Assembly: GCA_946478975.1 (NCBI GenBank)
Contig: CAMLEO010000084.1
Location: 1 to 24,448 of the forward strand
Reading direction: 5' to 3'
Length of the DNA stretch: 24,448 bases
From: an uncultured Steroidobacter sp.
GTDB lineage: Bacteria; Pseudomonadota; Gammaproteobacteria; Steroidobacterales; Steroidobacteraceae
Shown: positions 1-8,244 of the stretch, piece by piece
Numbering within the stretch: the first letter of the stretch is position 1
Layout of the letters: every line of letters begins with the position of its first letter
The notes under the pieces: model-generated
Databases searched by the model: none
What the model saw: only the letters and a program-made list of their open reading frames with translations
Told to the model about the DNA's origin: nothing
Program-made: the position numbers and the translations under genes

Positions 1-29
1 CACCTCGCCCCGCCGTACCTCCAATCAAC

Positions 30-140
30 TCAACACAAATGCAGGCCAGCTCCCTCGCCCGAACTTCCCGCGGCAGCGATGACACTCGTAGTCTTCGTCG
101 CGGCCGAGCCTCCTCCGACGATGACGACGCGCTGGATCAC
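30..140 (-). pseudogene. Possible remnant of a tryptophan-halogenase-like flavoprotein gene (5' end only)
   Basis: A GTG at 140-138 overlaps the TGA stop of the upstream receptor gene in the form GTGA, the usual arrangement for translational coupling. The frame begins V/M-I-Q-R-V-V-I-V-G-G-G-S-A, which matches the known N-terminus of flavin-dependent tryptophan halogenases (a Rossmann GxGxxG followed by AGW). After residue 13 the match is lost: the expected G-W is absent, the following residues are low-complexity, and the frame stops at 30-32. Such halogenase genes commonly lie directly behind TonB receptor genes in Xanthomonas, Caulobacter and relatives. I infer a truncated or frameshifted relic. 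Only 136 bp are visible downstream of the receptor, so a sequencing error or a chance resemblance over 13 residues cannot be excluded. Confidence 0.4.
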
Positions 141-3106
141 TGCCCGAATTTGTAACGCGCTCCAATCATGTAACGCGGCCCCGTCTGTTGCACCATGATC
201 AACTGATGATCGGTGCGGCCATGCTGACGATAGATCTCATCGGTGAGATTGATGGCCTCGGCCACCAGCGTCAGATTCTCGTTCCAGTTGTAGCTGGCAT
301 TCAAGTCGAGCTGGCCGTAGGCCTCGGTGTACACCGGGTTCGGCGTGCCGCTGCCGTCGAAGGTCGACGCCAGGAACTCGTCGCGCCAGTTGTACGCCGC
401 GCGCACCTGGAATTTGTCGTTCTCGTAGAACGCCACCAGGTTGGCCGCGTCGCTCAAGCCCAGCAAGGCGAATTGATCCTTGCGGTTGTAATTGTCGTAC
501 GTCAGGCCCGAGTCGACCAGCGTGTAGTTGGCCGACACGCCGAAGCCGGTGGCGCCGAACAGATGCTGGATGTTGAATTCCCAGCCGTCCAGCGATGCCG
601 AGCGCTGGTTCGAAGGCACGGTGACATCGAAGGTCGCGATCGGATCGCCGGGCAGGCCGGCAATCGTGCCGGTGAAGTTGCCGGAGGAATCGCGGCCCGT
701 GATCGTCACACCCGGACCGCCGGCGTGATTGTTGAAAATGAACTGACGAATGCAGGTGGTCGTCGTGCAGCCTGATGCGAGCGCTTCGTTGTAATACGCG
801 CCGCCCGACGGTGTGTTCAGGTTATACGGCGTCTGGCTCTCGACCACCGTGCCGATGTAGTTGTCGATGTTCTTGCGGAAGTAACCCACCGACAGGTAAC
901 TCGAATCGGCGTAGTACCACTCCACCGACAGATCGAAGTTCTGCGATTCGAGCGGTTTGAGATTGGGATTGCCTTGCGCACCGGTGCCGCCATTGATGCG
1001 CACCAGCTGGTTGAGCGTGCGTCCGCCCTGGATCTGATCCCACAACGGACGGCCGATGCTTTCGCCATAGCTCGCACGGGCCTTGATGGTATCGGTGAGG
1101 TCGACGGCGAAATCGACGCTCGGCAGCACATAGCTGTAATCGCCTTCCAGTTTCTCGAACGAACTCAGGCCCGGCGGAGTTACCAGCGAGAACTCGTTGT
1201 CCGCCGCCCACACGATGCCTGTCGGCGTCGGCACCAACGCGCGCGATGTCACATCCGTCTTTTCATAGCGCAGGCCGACAGCGCCTTGCATCGGCAGGCC
1301 CCATTCCCATTCCTGGCTGTACTGAACGAACGCGCTTTGCGATTCCTCTTCCGTGCGTCGATCGGTAGTGAACACGGGCGACGCTCGATACAGCGCTTCG
1401 TTGTGAACTGCCTGTGCCGCGAGGCCGCGCACCGTTTCGAAATCGAAGGTAAAGAAGTTGTTGAACAGCGCCGGGTTGGAGCTGCCGGAAATGTTGTCGA
1501 AGTAGTGGCGCACGGTGTCGGCATGCCAGACGTTATCCGGATAGTCCGCCGCGCTGGTGGCGCCGCCCCAGGTATCCGCCTGTACGTTCGAGTACGCCGA
1601 GCGATTCTTTGCATCGGTCCAGGCGACGCCGAAGTCGAGGCGCGATTCTTCGAAGAACTCCAGCCGGCCGCTCAACTGCGCCTGCTCGATCTCAGATTTC
1701 ATATAACTGTTGCGGAAGCTGGAACCGGTCACGAGCATTTTGGAGGCATCGATGCCCGTTTGCCCCGGCGGCAGATCCACGCTCATCACCGGGAAATCAC
1801 GCGAGAAATCCGCTGTGGTCGTGCCCCGGTAGAAGCCGGCGACACCCAGCACCGCGTTCGAGCCGTACGGACTGTCGGAACCCGATTCCGCCGACGAATC
1901 ATGGAAGTCGAAGGTCAAGCCGAGTTTGTCCGACGCTTTCCACTCGACGTTGAAGCCGACCGAATTGTTTTCATTCTTGGTCGCGAACTTCGCGCCGCCC
2001 ATGGACAGGTCGCTGTTCGCCGGGTTGATGAGCTCGGAATAGATCAGCGGCGAGGCGACCGGACCGTCGGTCCAGGTGCTCGCCGACGGACCGAAGTTGA
2101 ACCACACCGAGAGCTCGTTGCGCTGAGTGGCGATCTTGTTCTCGGAATAGGTGTAGTCGAGCGTGGTCGTGATCGTGTCGGTCGGCGCATATTGCAACGT
2201 GAGCTGGCCGTTGGTGCGCTTGCGCTCCACGCCATTGACGCTGTAGCCGAGGTTCTGCGGCACCGAATATGTATCGGTCGCGCCGGGACGATTGTTGATG
2301 CGCTCCGAGCCCGGTGCGCCCGCCTGCGGAATCGTGCCCCAGTTGTTTTCATCGCCGGCGAAGGTGCGCCAGCCGTTGCCGACCGACGCTTGATTGAAGC
2401 CGAAGTCGCGCTCTTGATAGCTGGCGCTGATGGCGACGCCGAATTTGTCGCCGCCGAACGTGTCGCTGAAAATGCCCGAGACTTCCGGTGTGATGGTGTC
2501 GCCCTGCAGGCTGTTCGGCAGGTTGTCGACGGAAGTGTCGACCACGCCTTTGGCGCCGAAGCTGCTGTGCATGCCGGGATTGTCCAGCGGGCGTGCAGTT
2601 TTGATGTTGATCGTCGCGCCGATGCCGCCGGTTGGCGTCGAAGCGCGGCTGGTCTTGTAAACCTCGATCGCGGAGATCGATTCCGACGCGAGGTTCGCGA
2701 AGTCGAAGGCACGCGTGTTGGCTGCGCCGGTGTCCGCAACGGCGGAGGCGGGCATCTGCCGGCCATTCAACAAAACGAGGTTGAAGTCGGGCCCGACGCC
2801 ACGCACCGTGACGCGCGAACCTTCGCCGAGCGAGCGGTCGATCGACACGCCGCTCACGCGCTGCATGGATTCGGCGAGATTGGTGTCCGGGAACTTGCCG
2901 ATGTCCTCGGCAACGATGCCGTCCATCACGCCTTGCGCTTCACGCTTCAACTCCATCGAAGACGTGAGGCTGCCGCGAATACCGGTGACGACCACTTCTT
3001 CGAGCTCGGAGTTCTCCTGCGAGATTGCAGGCAGCGCGACCGCCGTTCCGAGAATCAAAGAGATGGCACGCGCGATTGAAATATGTGTGGATGCGCGAAT
3101 GCTCAC
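137..3106 (-). CDS. TonB-dependent outer-membrane receptor (TIGR01782-like), 989 aa
   Basis: An outer-membrane beta-barrel receptor that takes up a substrate, probably an oligosaccharide, using TonB energy. Residues 1-30 form a Sec signal peptide. EEVVVTG at 36-42 opens the mature protein, and the plug follows with EDIGKFPDTNLAESMQRVSG at about 68-87. The long remainder has the alternating aromatic pattern of a 22-strand barrel, with NLTDE near the end. Start is GTG at 3106, preceded by a G-rich GGGGGT Shine-Dalgarno-like stretch; no ATG fits better. The protein ends YKFGQ, two residues past the usual terminal aromatic. It is divergent from the sugar porter, LacI and GH1 genes, with a perfect LacI-type palindrome 72 bp upstream, so I infer induction by the sugar that the GH1 enzyme cleaves. 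The family is certain; the substrate is inferred. Confidence 0.95.
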   Translation of the reverse strand: MSIRASTHISIARAISLILGTAVALPAISQENSELEEVVVTGIRGSLTSSMELKREAQGVMDGIVAEDIGKFPDTNLAESMQRVSGVSIDRSLGEGSRVTVRGVGPDFNLVLLNGRQMPASAVADTGAANTRAFDFANLASESISAIEVYKTSRASTPTGGIGATINIKTARPLDNPGMHSSFGAKGVVDTSVDNLPNSLQGDTITPEVSGIFSDTFGGDKFGVAISASYQERDFGFNQASVGNGWRTFAGDENNWGTIPQAGAPGSERINNRPGATDTYSVPQNLGYSVNGVERKRTNGQLTLQYAPTDTITTTLDYTYSENKIATQRNELSVWFNFGPSASTWTDGPVASPLIYSELINPANSDLSMGGAKFATKNENNSVGFNVEWKASDKLGLTFDFHDSSAESGSDSPYGSNAVLGVAGFYRGTTTADFSRDFPVMSVDLPPGQTGIDASKMLVTGSSFRNSYMKSEIEQAQLSGRLEFFEESRLDFGVAWTDAKNRSAYSNVQADTWGGATSAADYPDNVWHADTVRHYFDNISGSSNPALFNNFFTFDFETVRGLAAQAVHNEALYRASPVFTTDRRTEEESQSAFVQYSQEWEWGLPMQGAVGLRYEKTDVTSRALVPTPTGIVWAADNEFSLVTPPGLSSFEKLEGDYSYVLPSVDFAVDLTDTIKARASYGESIGRPLWDQIQGGRTLNQLVRINGGTGAQGNPNLKPLESQNFDLSVEWYYADSSYLSVGYFRKNIDNYIGTVVESQTPYNLNTPSGGAYYNEALASGCTTTTCIRQFIFNNHAGGPGVTITGRDSSGNFTGTIAGLPGDPIATFDVTVPSNQRSASLDGWEFNIQHLFGATGFGVSANYTLVDSGLTYDNYNRKDQFALLGLSDAANLVAFYENDKFQVRAAYNWRDEFLASTFDGSGTPNPVYTEAYGQLDLNASYNWNENLTLVAEAINLTDEIYRQHGRTDHQLIMVQQTGPRYMIGARYKFGQ

Positions 3107-3158
3107 TGCGATACCCCCATGCCAATAGCAAATCCGCCCGACTTTGTTGTACGCCCGG

Positions 3159-3176
3159 CCGGTGCGAAAACACCGG
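3159..3176. repeat. Short inverted repeat beside the LacI-type operator
   Basis: CCGGTG, six bases, then CACCGG. The arms match perfectly. It lies one base from the operator on the receptor side, so it would fall in or near the 5' untranslated region of the leftward receptor transcript. It could form a small hairpin there. No function can be assigned. Confidence 0.4.
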
Positions 3177-3177
3177 A

Positions 3178-3191
3178 TGTAAGCGCTTACA
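3178..3191. promoter_or_regulatory. LacI-family operator, perfect 14-bp palindrome TGTAAGCGCTTACA
   Basis: All 14 bases are symmetrical around a central CG step, the form bound by LacI/CcpA-type regulators, whose hinge helices insert a leucine at that step. It sits 72 bp before the receptor start and about 155 bp before the sugar-porter start, between divergent genes, so one site could control both. The LacI-family gene at 4712 is the obvious candidate regulator. A close copy lies at 16077-16090. Confidence 0.8.
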
Positions 3192-3345
3192 AATTACGGT
3201 AGCATGCACCTCGACGTGGCGGCAAGGGTGTTCCATCGCTGGTCATTGTCATAAATTTGTGAAAATGGAACGCGGCAGTCATAGTGACCGCTAACAACGA
3301 CGGATCGACATATAAATATGAGTGCTTGAAGCGGGGGCGGGCGCA

Positions 3346-4704
3346 ATGGGTCGCAGCAGATTGAATATTGGTTTTGTTTCGCTGACCGTGGCGATCGGCG
3401 GTTTCCTGCTCGGCTTCGACGCAACGGTGATCTCCGGAGTCGTGCCGTTCATTCGTGAGTACTTTGCTCTCAGCGGCGTCAGCGGCGATTTGAAGCTGGG
3501 CTTTGCGGTCAGCAGCCTCGGCTGGGGTGCGATGGCGGGCAACGCGATCGCCGGTGCACTGAGCGATCGTTTCGGCCGGCGGCGCGTGCTGCTCGGAACG
3601 GCGTTGCTGTTCGTGATGTCTTCGTTGCTGGCCGCCTCGGCAACTTCGTTTCCAAATTTTGTCGCGGCGAGAATCGTCGGCGGCCTCGCAGTCGGCAACG
3701 CAATTCTGATCGCGCCGATCTATATCGCGGAGATCGCTCCGGCGGGCAAGCGCGGCGGACTGGTTTCGCTCAACCAGCTGATGATCGTGATCGGCATCTC
3801 GGCTTCGTTCTTTTCCAATTATTTCTTGTTGGGTCTGGGCGATCACAACTGGCGTTACATGCTCGGCGTGCAGATGGTGCCGGCGCTGCTGTACTTCACG
3901 TTGCTGTGGTTTGTTCCGGAAAGTCCGCGCTGGCTGTTGCTCAAGGGACGAGATGAAGCCGCTTTGCAGGTGTTGGCCAAGGTGCATGGAGAAGAGCAGG
4001 CACGGGAAAGCCTGCAGCAGATCCGGCAAAGCCTGGCGGCGAAAGCGGTGTCGCGCGGCTTTCGCGGGCTGCTGGACAATCGCGTGCGCCTGATCATGAT
4101 CGTCGCGCTCGGGCTGGCATTCTTTCAGCAGATTACCGGCATCAATGCGATCTTCTATTATCTGCCGACGATTTTTGCCAAGGCCGGCGGCGCGGTCAGC
4201 GATGCATTCGGGCAGGCAGTGCTGGTCGGCCTGGTGAACGTAGGCATGACGTTCGTCGCGATCTGGCTGATCGACAAGCTGGGGCGCAAGCCGTTGCTCA
4301 TGATCGGCATTGCCGGAATGGCAGTATCCTTGTTTTCCATCAGCTGGGCCTTCAGTCAGGATAGTTATAACGCCCGGCTGGTGCTGATCGCGATCATCGG
4401 CTTCGTCGCGTCGTTCGCGATCTCGCTCGGGCCGGTGATGTGGGTGCTGCTGTCGGAAATCTTTCCGAACGAGCAGCGGGCAGCGGCGATTTCCGTGGCG
4501 GGATTCTGGAATTCACTGGTGAGTGCGACGGTGACGCTGATCTTCCCGTGGGCCTTGTCGACGCTGGGCTCCGGCGGCACGTTCCTGGCGTTCGGAATAT
4601 TCGCTGCGGCGGCGCTGTTGTTTGTAGTGTCGCTGGTGCCGGAAACCAAGGGACGCACGCTCGAACAATTGGAAAGCGACCTGATGTCGCCGCTGAAGGC
4701 ATGA
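3346..4704 (+). CDS. MFS sugar porter (sugar:H+ symporter family), 452 aa
   Basis: An inner-membrane transporter expected to bring a mono- or disaccharide into the cytoplasm by proton symport. It carries the sugar-porter signatures in order: GGFLLGFD (18-25), SDRFGRRR (73-80), PESPRWLL (191-198), QQITGINAIFYY (261-272), then GPVMWVLLSEIFP and PETKGRTLE near the C-terminus. Twelve hydrophobic segments and a length of about 450 residues are normal for the family. I chose ATG 3346, just after a purine-rich GGGGGCGGG stretch; an in-frame GTG at 3322 would add eight residues without a clear ribosome site. The LacI gene begins seven bases after its stop, so the two are very likely cotranscribed. 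The neighbouring GH1 enzyme suggests a beta-glucoside such as cellobiose as substrate, which is inference. Confidence 0.93.
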   Translation: MGRSRLNIGFVSLTVAIGGFLLGFDATVISGVVPFIREYFALSGVSGDLKLGFAVSSLGWGAMAGNAIAGALSDRFGRRRVLLGTALLFVMSSLLAASATSFPNFVAARIVGGLAVGNAILIAPIYIAEIAPAGKRGGLVSLNQLMIVIGISASFFSNYFLLGLGDHNWRYMLGVQMVPALLYFTLLWFVPESPRWLLLKGRDEAALQVLAKVHGEEQARESLQQIRQSLAAKAVSRGFRGLLDNRVRLIMIVALGLAFFQQITGINAIFYYLPTIFAKAGGAVSDAFGQAVLVGLVNVGMTFVAIWLIDKLGRKPLLMIGIAGMAVSLFSISWAFSQDSYNARLVLIAIIGFVASFAISLGPVMWVLLSEIFPNEQRAAAISVAGFWNSLVSATVTLIFPWALSTLGSGGTFLAFGIFAAAALLFVVSLVPETKGRTLEQLESDLMSPLKA

Positions 4705-4711
4705 GCCCGCG

Positions 4712-5806
4712 ATGAAAAAACGCGTTTCGAACACTGATAAGGTGAGCGCTGGCAAGGCGAGCAATGGCGCGGGCCGGGCAGCGGTCACCATGACCGATGC
4801 GCCGCCGACATTGGAAATGGTCGCGAAAGAGGCCGGCGTTTCCATGGCGACGGTGTCGCGCATCATCAATGGCACCGCGAAGGTCAGCGCCGAGCGCAAG
4901 CATGCAGTCGAGGCGGCGATCGCGAAGCTCAACTTCCGTCCGAACGCTGCGGCTCGCGGCCTGGCATTGGGAAAGTCCAGCACCATCGGCGTGATCACGC
5001 AGGCCATCGACAGCCCGTTCTACGGCGAAGGTTTGCGAGGCATCGAGGATTATCTGCAGCAGCGCGGTTACGCGGCGCTGTTCATGAGCGGCAATTGGAA
5101 CGAACAGGACGAAGCGCGCTGCATGTCCGAACTGCTGTCGCGACGGGTCGACGGCATCATCATATTCTCTGGCCGCCTGCAGGACCGTGAGCTCGCGAAC
5201 TACGCGAAGCAGGTGCCACTGGTCGTCAGCGGCCGCAGCTTGAACGCGCCGAACATTTTCAGCTTGCCCGTCGATGACGAACGCGGCGCGATGCTCGCCA
5301 CCAAGCATTTGATCGAGCTCGGGCATCGACGCATCGCTTTCATCGCCGGCATTCTCGATCACCCGGACGCGGCGGAGCGTTTCAAAGGTTATCGTCGTGC
5401 GCTCGCCGATGCGGGCATATCTCACGATCCCAAGCTGGTCGCGCCCGGCGACTTCCATGAAGAAGGCGGCGTCGAAGCGACGATGCGGCTGTTGAGCTCG
5501 GGCACGAAGTTCACGGCGATGTTTTGCGTCAACGATCAAACGGCGTACGGTGCGTGCCTGGCGCTTTATCGCAGCGGGCTCAGTGTTCCGCGCGATGTTT
5601 CTGTCGTCGGCTTCGACGACCTGCATGCATCCACCTATCGCGTGCCGCCGCTGACCACGGTGCGTCAATCGATTGGTGTGTTGGGCGAGAGCTCCGGCGC
5701 AGCGCTGCTGCAGCTGTTACAGAATCAGCGGCCGAACATTTCTTTGCCGCCGGTCGAGCTCATCGTGCGCGAGTCCACTGCGGCGCCCCGGTCTACTTCC
5801 GATTAG
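4712..5806 (+). CDS. LacI-family transcriptional regulator, 364 aa
   Basis: A sugar-responsive DNA-binding repressor, presumably acting as a dimer or tetramer. The helix-turn-helix is at about 33-52 (TLEMVAKEAGVSMATVSRII). The hinge helix at about 78-88 keeps the leucine that inserts into the operator centre (ARGLALGKS). The periplasmic-binding-protein-like effector domain runs from about 92, with VVGFDDL and VPPLTTVRQS near the end. An unusual 30-residue tail precedes the HTH; translation may instead start at the in-frame ATG at 4790. It lies between the sugar porter and the GH1 gene, ten bases before the latter. It most likely controls this cluster through the palindrome at 3178-3191 and probably the receptor at 16261 through the copy at 16077. 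Family certain; target sites inferred. Confidence 0.93.
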   Translation: MKKRVSNTDKVSAGKASNGAGRAAVTMTDAPPTLEMVAKEAGVSMATVSRIINGTAKVSAERKHAVEAAIAKLNFRPNAAARGLALGKSSTIGVITQAIDSPFYGEGLRGIEDYLQQRGYAALFMSGNWNEQDEARCMSELLSRRVDGIIIFSGRLQDRELANYAKQVPLVVSGRSLNAPNIFSLPVDDERGAMLATKHLIELGHRRIAFIAGILDHPDAAERFKGYRRALADAGISHDPKLVAPGDFHEEGGVEATMRLLSSGTKFTAMFCVNDQTAYGACLALYRSGLSVPRDVSVVGFDDLHASTYRVPPLTTVRQSIGVLGESSGAALLQLLQNQRPNISLPPVELIVRESTAAPRSTSD

Positions 5807-5815
5807 CAGGCAACA

Positions 5816-7153
5816 ATGACTCAGCAGTTACCGGTAGCCGAGCTTCGCCGGCGCTTTCCCCGCGACTTCGTGTGGGGCGTCGCGACCAGCGCGTTCCAGA
5901 TCGAAGGCGCGGCGCGCGCCGACGGCAAAGGCCCGTCGATTTGGGATGAGTTCTGTCGCGTGCCGGGCGTGATCGTCGACGGCGGCGACGGCGATGTCGC
6001 CTGCGATCATTATCATCGCTGGCAATCCGACCTGGATTTGATCGCGGATCTCGGCGTCACGGCATATCGCTTTTCTATTTCCTGGCCGCGCGTGCAGCCG
6101 AGCGGCAGCGGGCCGATCAATGCGCAAGGGCTGGCGTTCTACGAACGGCTGGTCGATGGCTTGCTCGAACGTGGCATTCATCCCTATGTGACTTTGTATC
6201 ACTGGGATTTGCCGGCCGAGTTGCAACGTCGCGACGGCGGCTGGCTGTCGCGTGACACCGCCTATCGTTTCGCCGACTACGCCGAGATGGTCGCGCGGCG
6301 TCTCGGCGATCGCGTCGTTTCGATTGCAACTCACAATGAGCCTTGGGTGTCCGCGGTGCTCGGTTACGAGCGCGGCGTGTTCGCGCCGGGGGTGAAAGAT
6401 CGGCGCATCGCGTATCAGGCGAGTCATCACTTGCTGTTGAGCCATGGCCTTGCAATGAAAGCAATGCGCGCGGCGGGCACAACAGCGGAGTTGGGCATCG
6501 TGTTGAATATGTCGCCTGTGTATCCGGCGACCGACTCCGAGCTGGACGTGCAGCAGGCGCGTCTCGAAGATGGCCGGTTGATTCGTTGGTACACCGACGC
6601 GCTGTTCAAAGGCCAGTATCCGGCGGACATTCTCGACTACCTCGGCGAGGACGCGCCGCTGATCCAGACCGGCGATGCAGAGATCATCGCGCAGCGCTGC
6701 GATTTCCTCGGCATCAATTACTACCATCCAACGGAGTCGAGCAGTTCCAATCCTGCGGCTCCGGCGACTCGCGGTGCTCGCGTGACGGACATGGGTTGGG
6801 AAGTCGCGCCGCATCGGCTCACCGAGTTGCTGACGCGCTTGAATCGTGATTACAAATTGCCGCCGGTCTTCATCACCGAGAACGGTGCGGCGTATCGCGA
6901 CAGCATGGTTGACGGGCGAGTGGAAGATGAGCTGCGACGTCAGTACATCGAGTCCCACGTGCTCGCGGTGGCGGAGGCGATGAACCAGGGCGTGAATGCC
7001 CGAGGTTATTTTGTGTGGAGCCTGCTCGACAACTTCGAATGGGCCCAAGGCTACAGCAAGCGCTTCGGCATCGTGCACGTTGACTACGAAACACAGCGCC
7101 GCACGTTGAAGCGCAGTGCGGAGTGGTATCGATCGTTGATGCGTGCCGGCTAA
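5816..7153 (+). CDS. GH1 beta-glucosidase, 445 aa
   Basis: A retaining beta-glycosidase of family GH1 that releases glucose or a related sugar from beta-glucosides. The N-terminal FVWGVATSAFQIEGA signature is at 18-32. The acid/base glutamate is E175 in HNEPW and the nucleophile is E355 in ITENG. The substrate-binding WSLLDNFEWAQGY lies at 401-413, followed by RFGIVHVDY. Length is typical. There is no signal peptide, so it acts in the cytoplasm on sugar imported by the porter two genes upstream. ATG 5816 begins nine bases after the LacI stop, with only a weak AGG-type ribosome site, consistent with an operon. Its TAA stop overlaps the stop codon of a convergent gene. GH1 enzymes vary between glucosides, galactosides and fucosides, so exact specificity is open. 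Confidence 0.95.
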   Translation: MTQQLPVAELRRRFPRDFVWGVATSAFQIEGAARADGKGPSIWDEFCRVPGVIVDGGDGDVACDHYHRWQSDLDLIADLGVTAYRFSISWPRVQPSGSGPINAQGLAFYERLVDGLLERGIHPYVTLYHWDLPAELQRRDGGWLSRDTAYRFADYAEMVARRLGDRVVSIATHNEPWVSAVLGYERGVFAPGVKDRRIAYQASHHLLLSHGLAMKAMRAAGTTAELGIVLNMSPVYPATDSELDVQQARLEDGRLIRWYTDALFKGQYPADILDYLGEDAPLIQTGDAEIIAQRCDFLGINYYHPTESSSSNPAAPATRGARVTDMGWEVAPHRLTELLTRLNRDYKLPPVFITENGAAYRDSMVDGRVEDELRRQYIESHVLAVAEAMNQGVNARGYFVWSLLDNFEWAQGYSKRFGIVHVDYETQRRTLKRSAEWYRSLMRAG

Positions 7154-7461
7154 CGCACGCCGACGGGAAGGATGAGCTGAGTCACCTGAGGCTGCGGCAG
7201 CCTCGGCTTGCGAGCGCGGCTGGCGCTGCCTTTGCCCCGCTGAGCAGCGTGAATGGCGGTGAGTGTCTGGCGGGCGGCTTCGGTTGCGTCCTCCGCCGAA
7301 GCAAAGCCGAGCATGCGAGTGAACAAGTCCGCGATCGGTGTGTGCCGATAGCTGTGCAACTCGTAACTGTAACCTTCCTGGTCGTAAAAAATGCGGGCGT
7401 ACCCGTGCTCGGTGTGGAGCAGATCGACCAGCGTGCGCATGGCCCTCGCCAGTAAGTTCAT
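7150..7461 (-). CDS. Small protein of unknown function, 103 aa
   Basis: I do not recognise this protein. The N-terminal 75 residues look folded and mostly helical (MRTLVDLLHTEHGYARIFYD, then EDATEAARQTLTAIHAA). The C-terminal 25 residues are basic and proline-rich. There is no signal peptide or membrane segment. Codon third positions are mostly G or C, like the neighbours, which supports a real gene. Start is ATG 7461, with a TATACT box about 14 bases upstream; ATG 7440 is an alternative, closely preceded by GAGGG. Its TAG overlaps the stop of the convergent GH1 gene by four bases. No functional link to GH1 can be claimed. Confidence 0.65.
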   Translation of the reverse strand: MNLLARAMRTLVDLLHTEHGYARIFYDQEGYSYELHSYRHTPIADLFTRMLGFASAEDATEAARQTLTAIHAAQRGKGSASRARKPRLPQPQVTQLILPVGVR

Positions 7462-7695
7462 GCGGCTTAGTATAGGTGGGAAATTTCACTGAAACGTGCA
7501 GGGTGCACAGTTCTCGGCGATTTTCCGGGAACGCCTGAGCGCGCCGTCAGGGAGATATCAACGAAACGAACGCATGCGTCGGAAACGTTTACGTTTATGG
7601 CGCCGAACCTGCAGTCGCGTGTTCATGATTTACCAGCCGGTCTGATCCGCTGTATGTTTCGCCGACCCGGTTGAGGTTGAGCGAGGTGTTCCAGA
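7462..7695. promoter_or_regulatory. Palindrome-rich intergenic region
   Basis: This 234-bp gap between the small unknown gene and the META lipoprotein carries no convincing gene. It contains three short palindromes: GTGCA-GGG-TGCAC at 7496-7508, ACGCATGCGT at 7570-7579, and CGGAAACGTTTACG at 7580-7593. The last is symmetrical except for one pair and resembles a LacI-family operator with an ACGT centre. The region probably holds the divergent promoters of the two flanking genes. Confidence 0.4.
7580..7593. promoter_or_regulatory. Candidate LacI-family operator CGGAAACGTTTACG
   Basis: A 14-bp palindrome with one mismatched pair around a central CG step. It shares the outer AA-N4-TTAC pattern of the site at 3178-3191 but has a different centre (ACGT instead of GCGC). 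It lies 103 bp before the META lipoprotein start. Which regulator binds is unknown; the different centre suggests another LacI-family protein or chance. Confidence 0.35.
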
Positions 7696-8160
7696 ATGGA
7701 TTCGATGCGACGGTCTTTCACGATTGCAGCCCTGGCGGCGATCGCTGCGTGCACGAATCAGGAGCCGCCGGCCCCGGAGCCCCAGGCTGCGGATCATGGG
7801 TCCAATGAAGTGACGTTCGAGCTCACCGGCACCCGCTGGGCGCTGATGCGCCTGGGCGCTCAGGAAGTGAAGATCAGCGAGGGCGGGCGCGAAGCTTATC
7901 TCGCGCTCAATTCGGCCGATGGGTCTGTCGTCGGCTTTGCCGGCTGCAATCGCATTTCCAGCACGCATGAGGAGAAGGGCGCGGAGCTGCACTTCGGCGA
8001 TGTGATCGCGACTCGCATGGCCTGCGAGGACATGCCGACCGAAACGGCGCTGCTCGAAGCGATGAAGGCCACCACCGGCTGGCGTATCAAGGGCTCGCAG
8101 CTGGAGCTGCTGGATGCCCAGCAGAAGCCGCTAGCCACGTTCGAAGCGCGGAATCTGTAG
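7696..8160 (+). CDS. META-domain (HslJ-like) lipoprotein, 154 aa
   Basis: A probable envelope lipoprotein. The N-terminus is a short hydrophobic signal ending in a lipobox, IAAC, with the lipidated cysteine at residue 19. A proline- and acid-rich linker follows. The META domain runs from about 43 to 150: GTRWALMRL, a GFAGCNRI core, then ATRMACEDM with the following leucine-rich helix and beta-strands. This is the classic HslJ/META pattern, known from E. coli HslJ and from proteins tied to heat shock, envelope stress or antibiotic tolerance. GAGG about ten bases before ATG 7696 supports the start; ATG 7705 is also possible. It is followed by an AT-rich gap rather than a tightly coupled gene, so it may be a single transcription unit. 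The exact role is unknown. Confidence 0.85.
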   Translation: MDSMRRSFTIAALAAIAACTNQEPPAPEPQAADHGSNEVTFELTGTRWALMRLGAQEVKISEGGREAYLALNSADGSVVGFAGCNRISSTHEEKGAELHFGDVIATRMACEDMPTETALLEAMKATTGWRIKGSQLELLDAQQKPLATFEARNL

Positions 8161-8209
8161 CCGGCCAATCAATGATCCAGCTGGTGAAGCGCGCTCTCGG
8201 CCCGGCCTT

Positions 8210-8235
8210 TATAATTATTATTAAAAATAATAATT
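8210..8235. promoter_or_regulatory. All-AT inverted repeat with an embedded TATAAT
   Basis: Arms AATTATTATT (8213-8222) and AATAATAATT (8226-8235) are perfect complements around AAA. TATAAT at 8210-8215 overlaps the left arm. The stretch stands out in this GC-rich sequence and lies ten bases before the MFS start. It could be a -10 element overlapped by a repressor site. No good -35 box is visible. Confidence 0.5.
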
Positions 8236-8244
8236 CAAAATCAA

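Noticed and set aside
974..3079. A 701-residue open frame on the + strand opposite the first receptor gene
   Set aside because: It is arginine-, alanine- and valine-rich without recognisable domains and lies fully antisense to a certain receptor gene; long antisense frames are common in high-GC DNA.
3103..3120. A five-codon leader frame (ATG at 3120, TGA overlapping the receptor GTG start)
   Set aside because: It could be a coupling leader, but five codons formed across a ribosome-site region arise easily by chance, and its ATG is part of the G-rich ribosome site.
3278..3288. GTCATAGTGAC, a short inverted repeat before the sugar porter
   Set aside because: Four-base arms are too short to be meaningful alone, and no second copy was seen.
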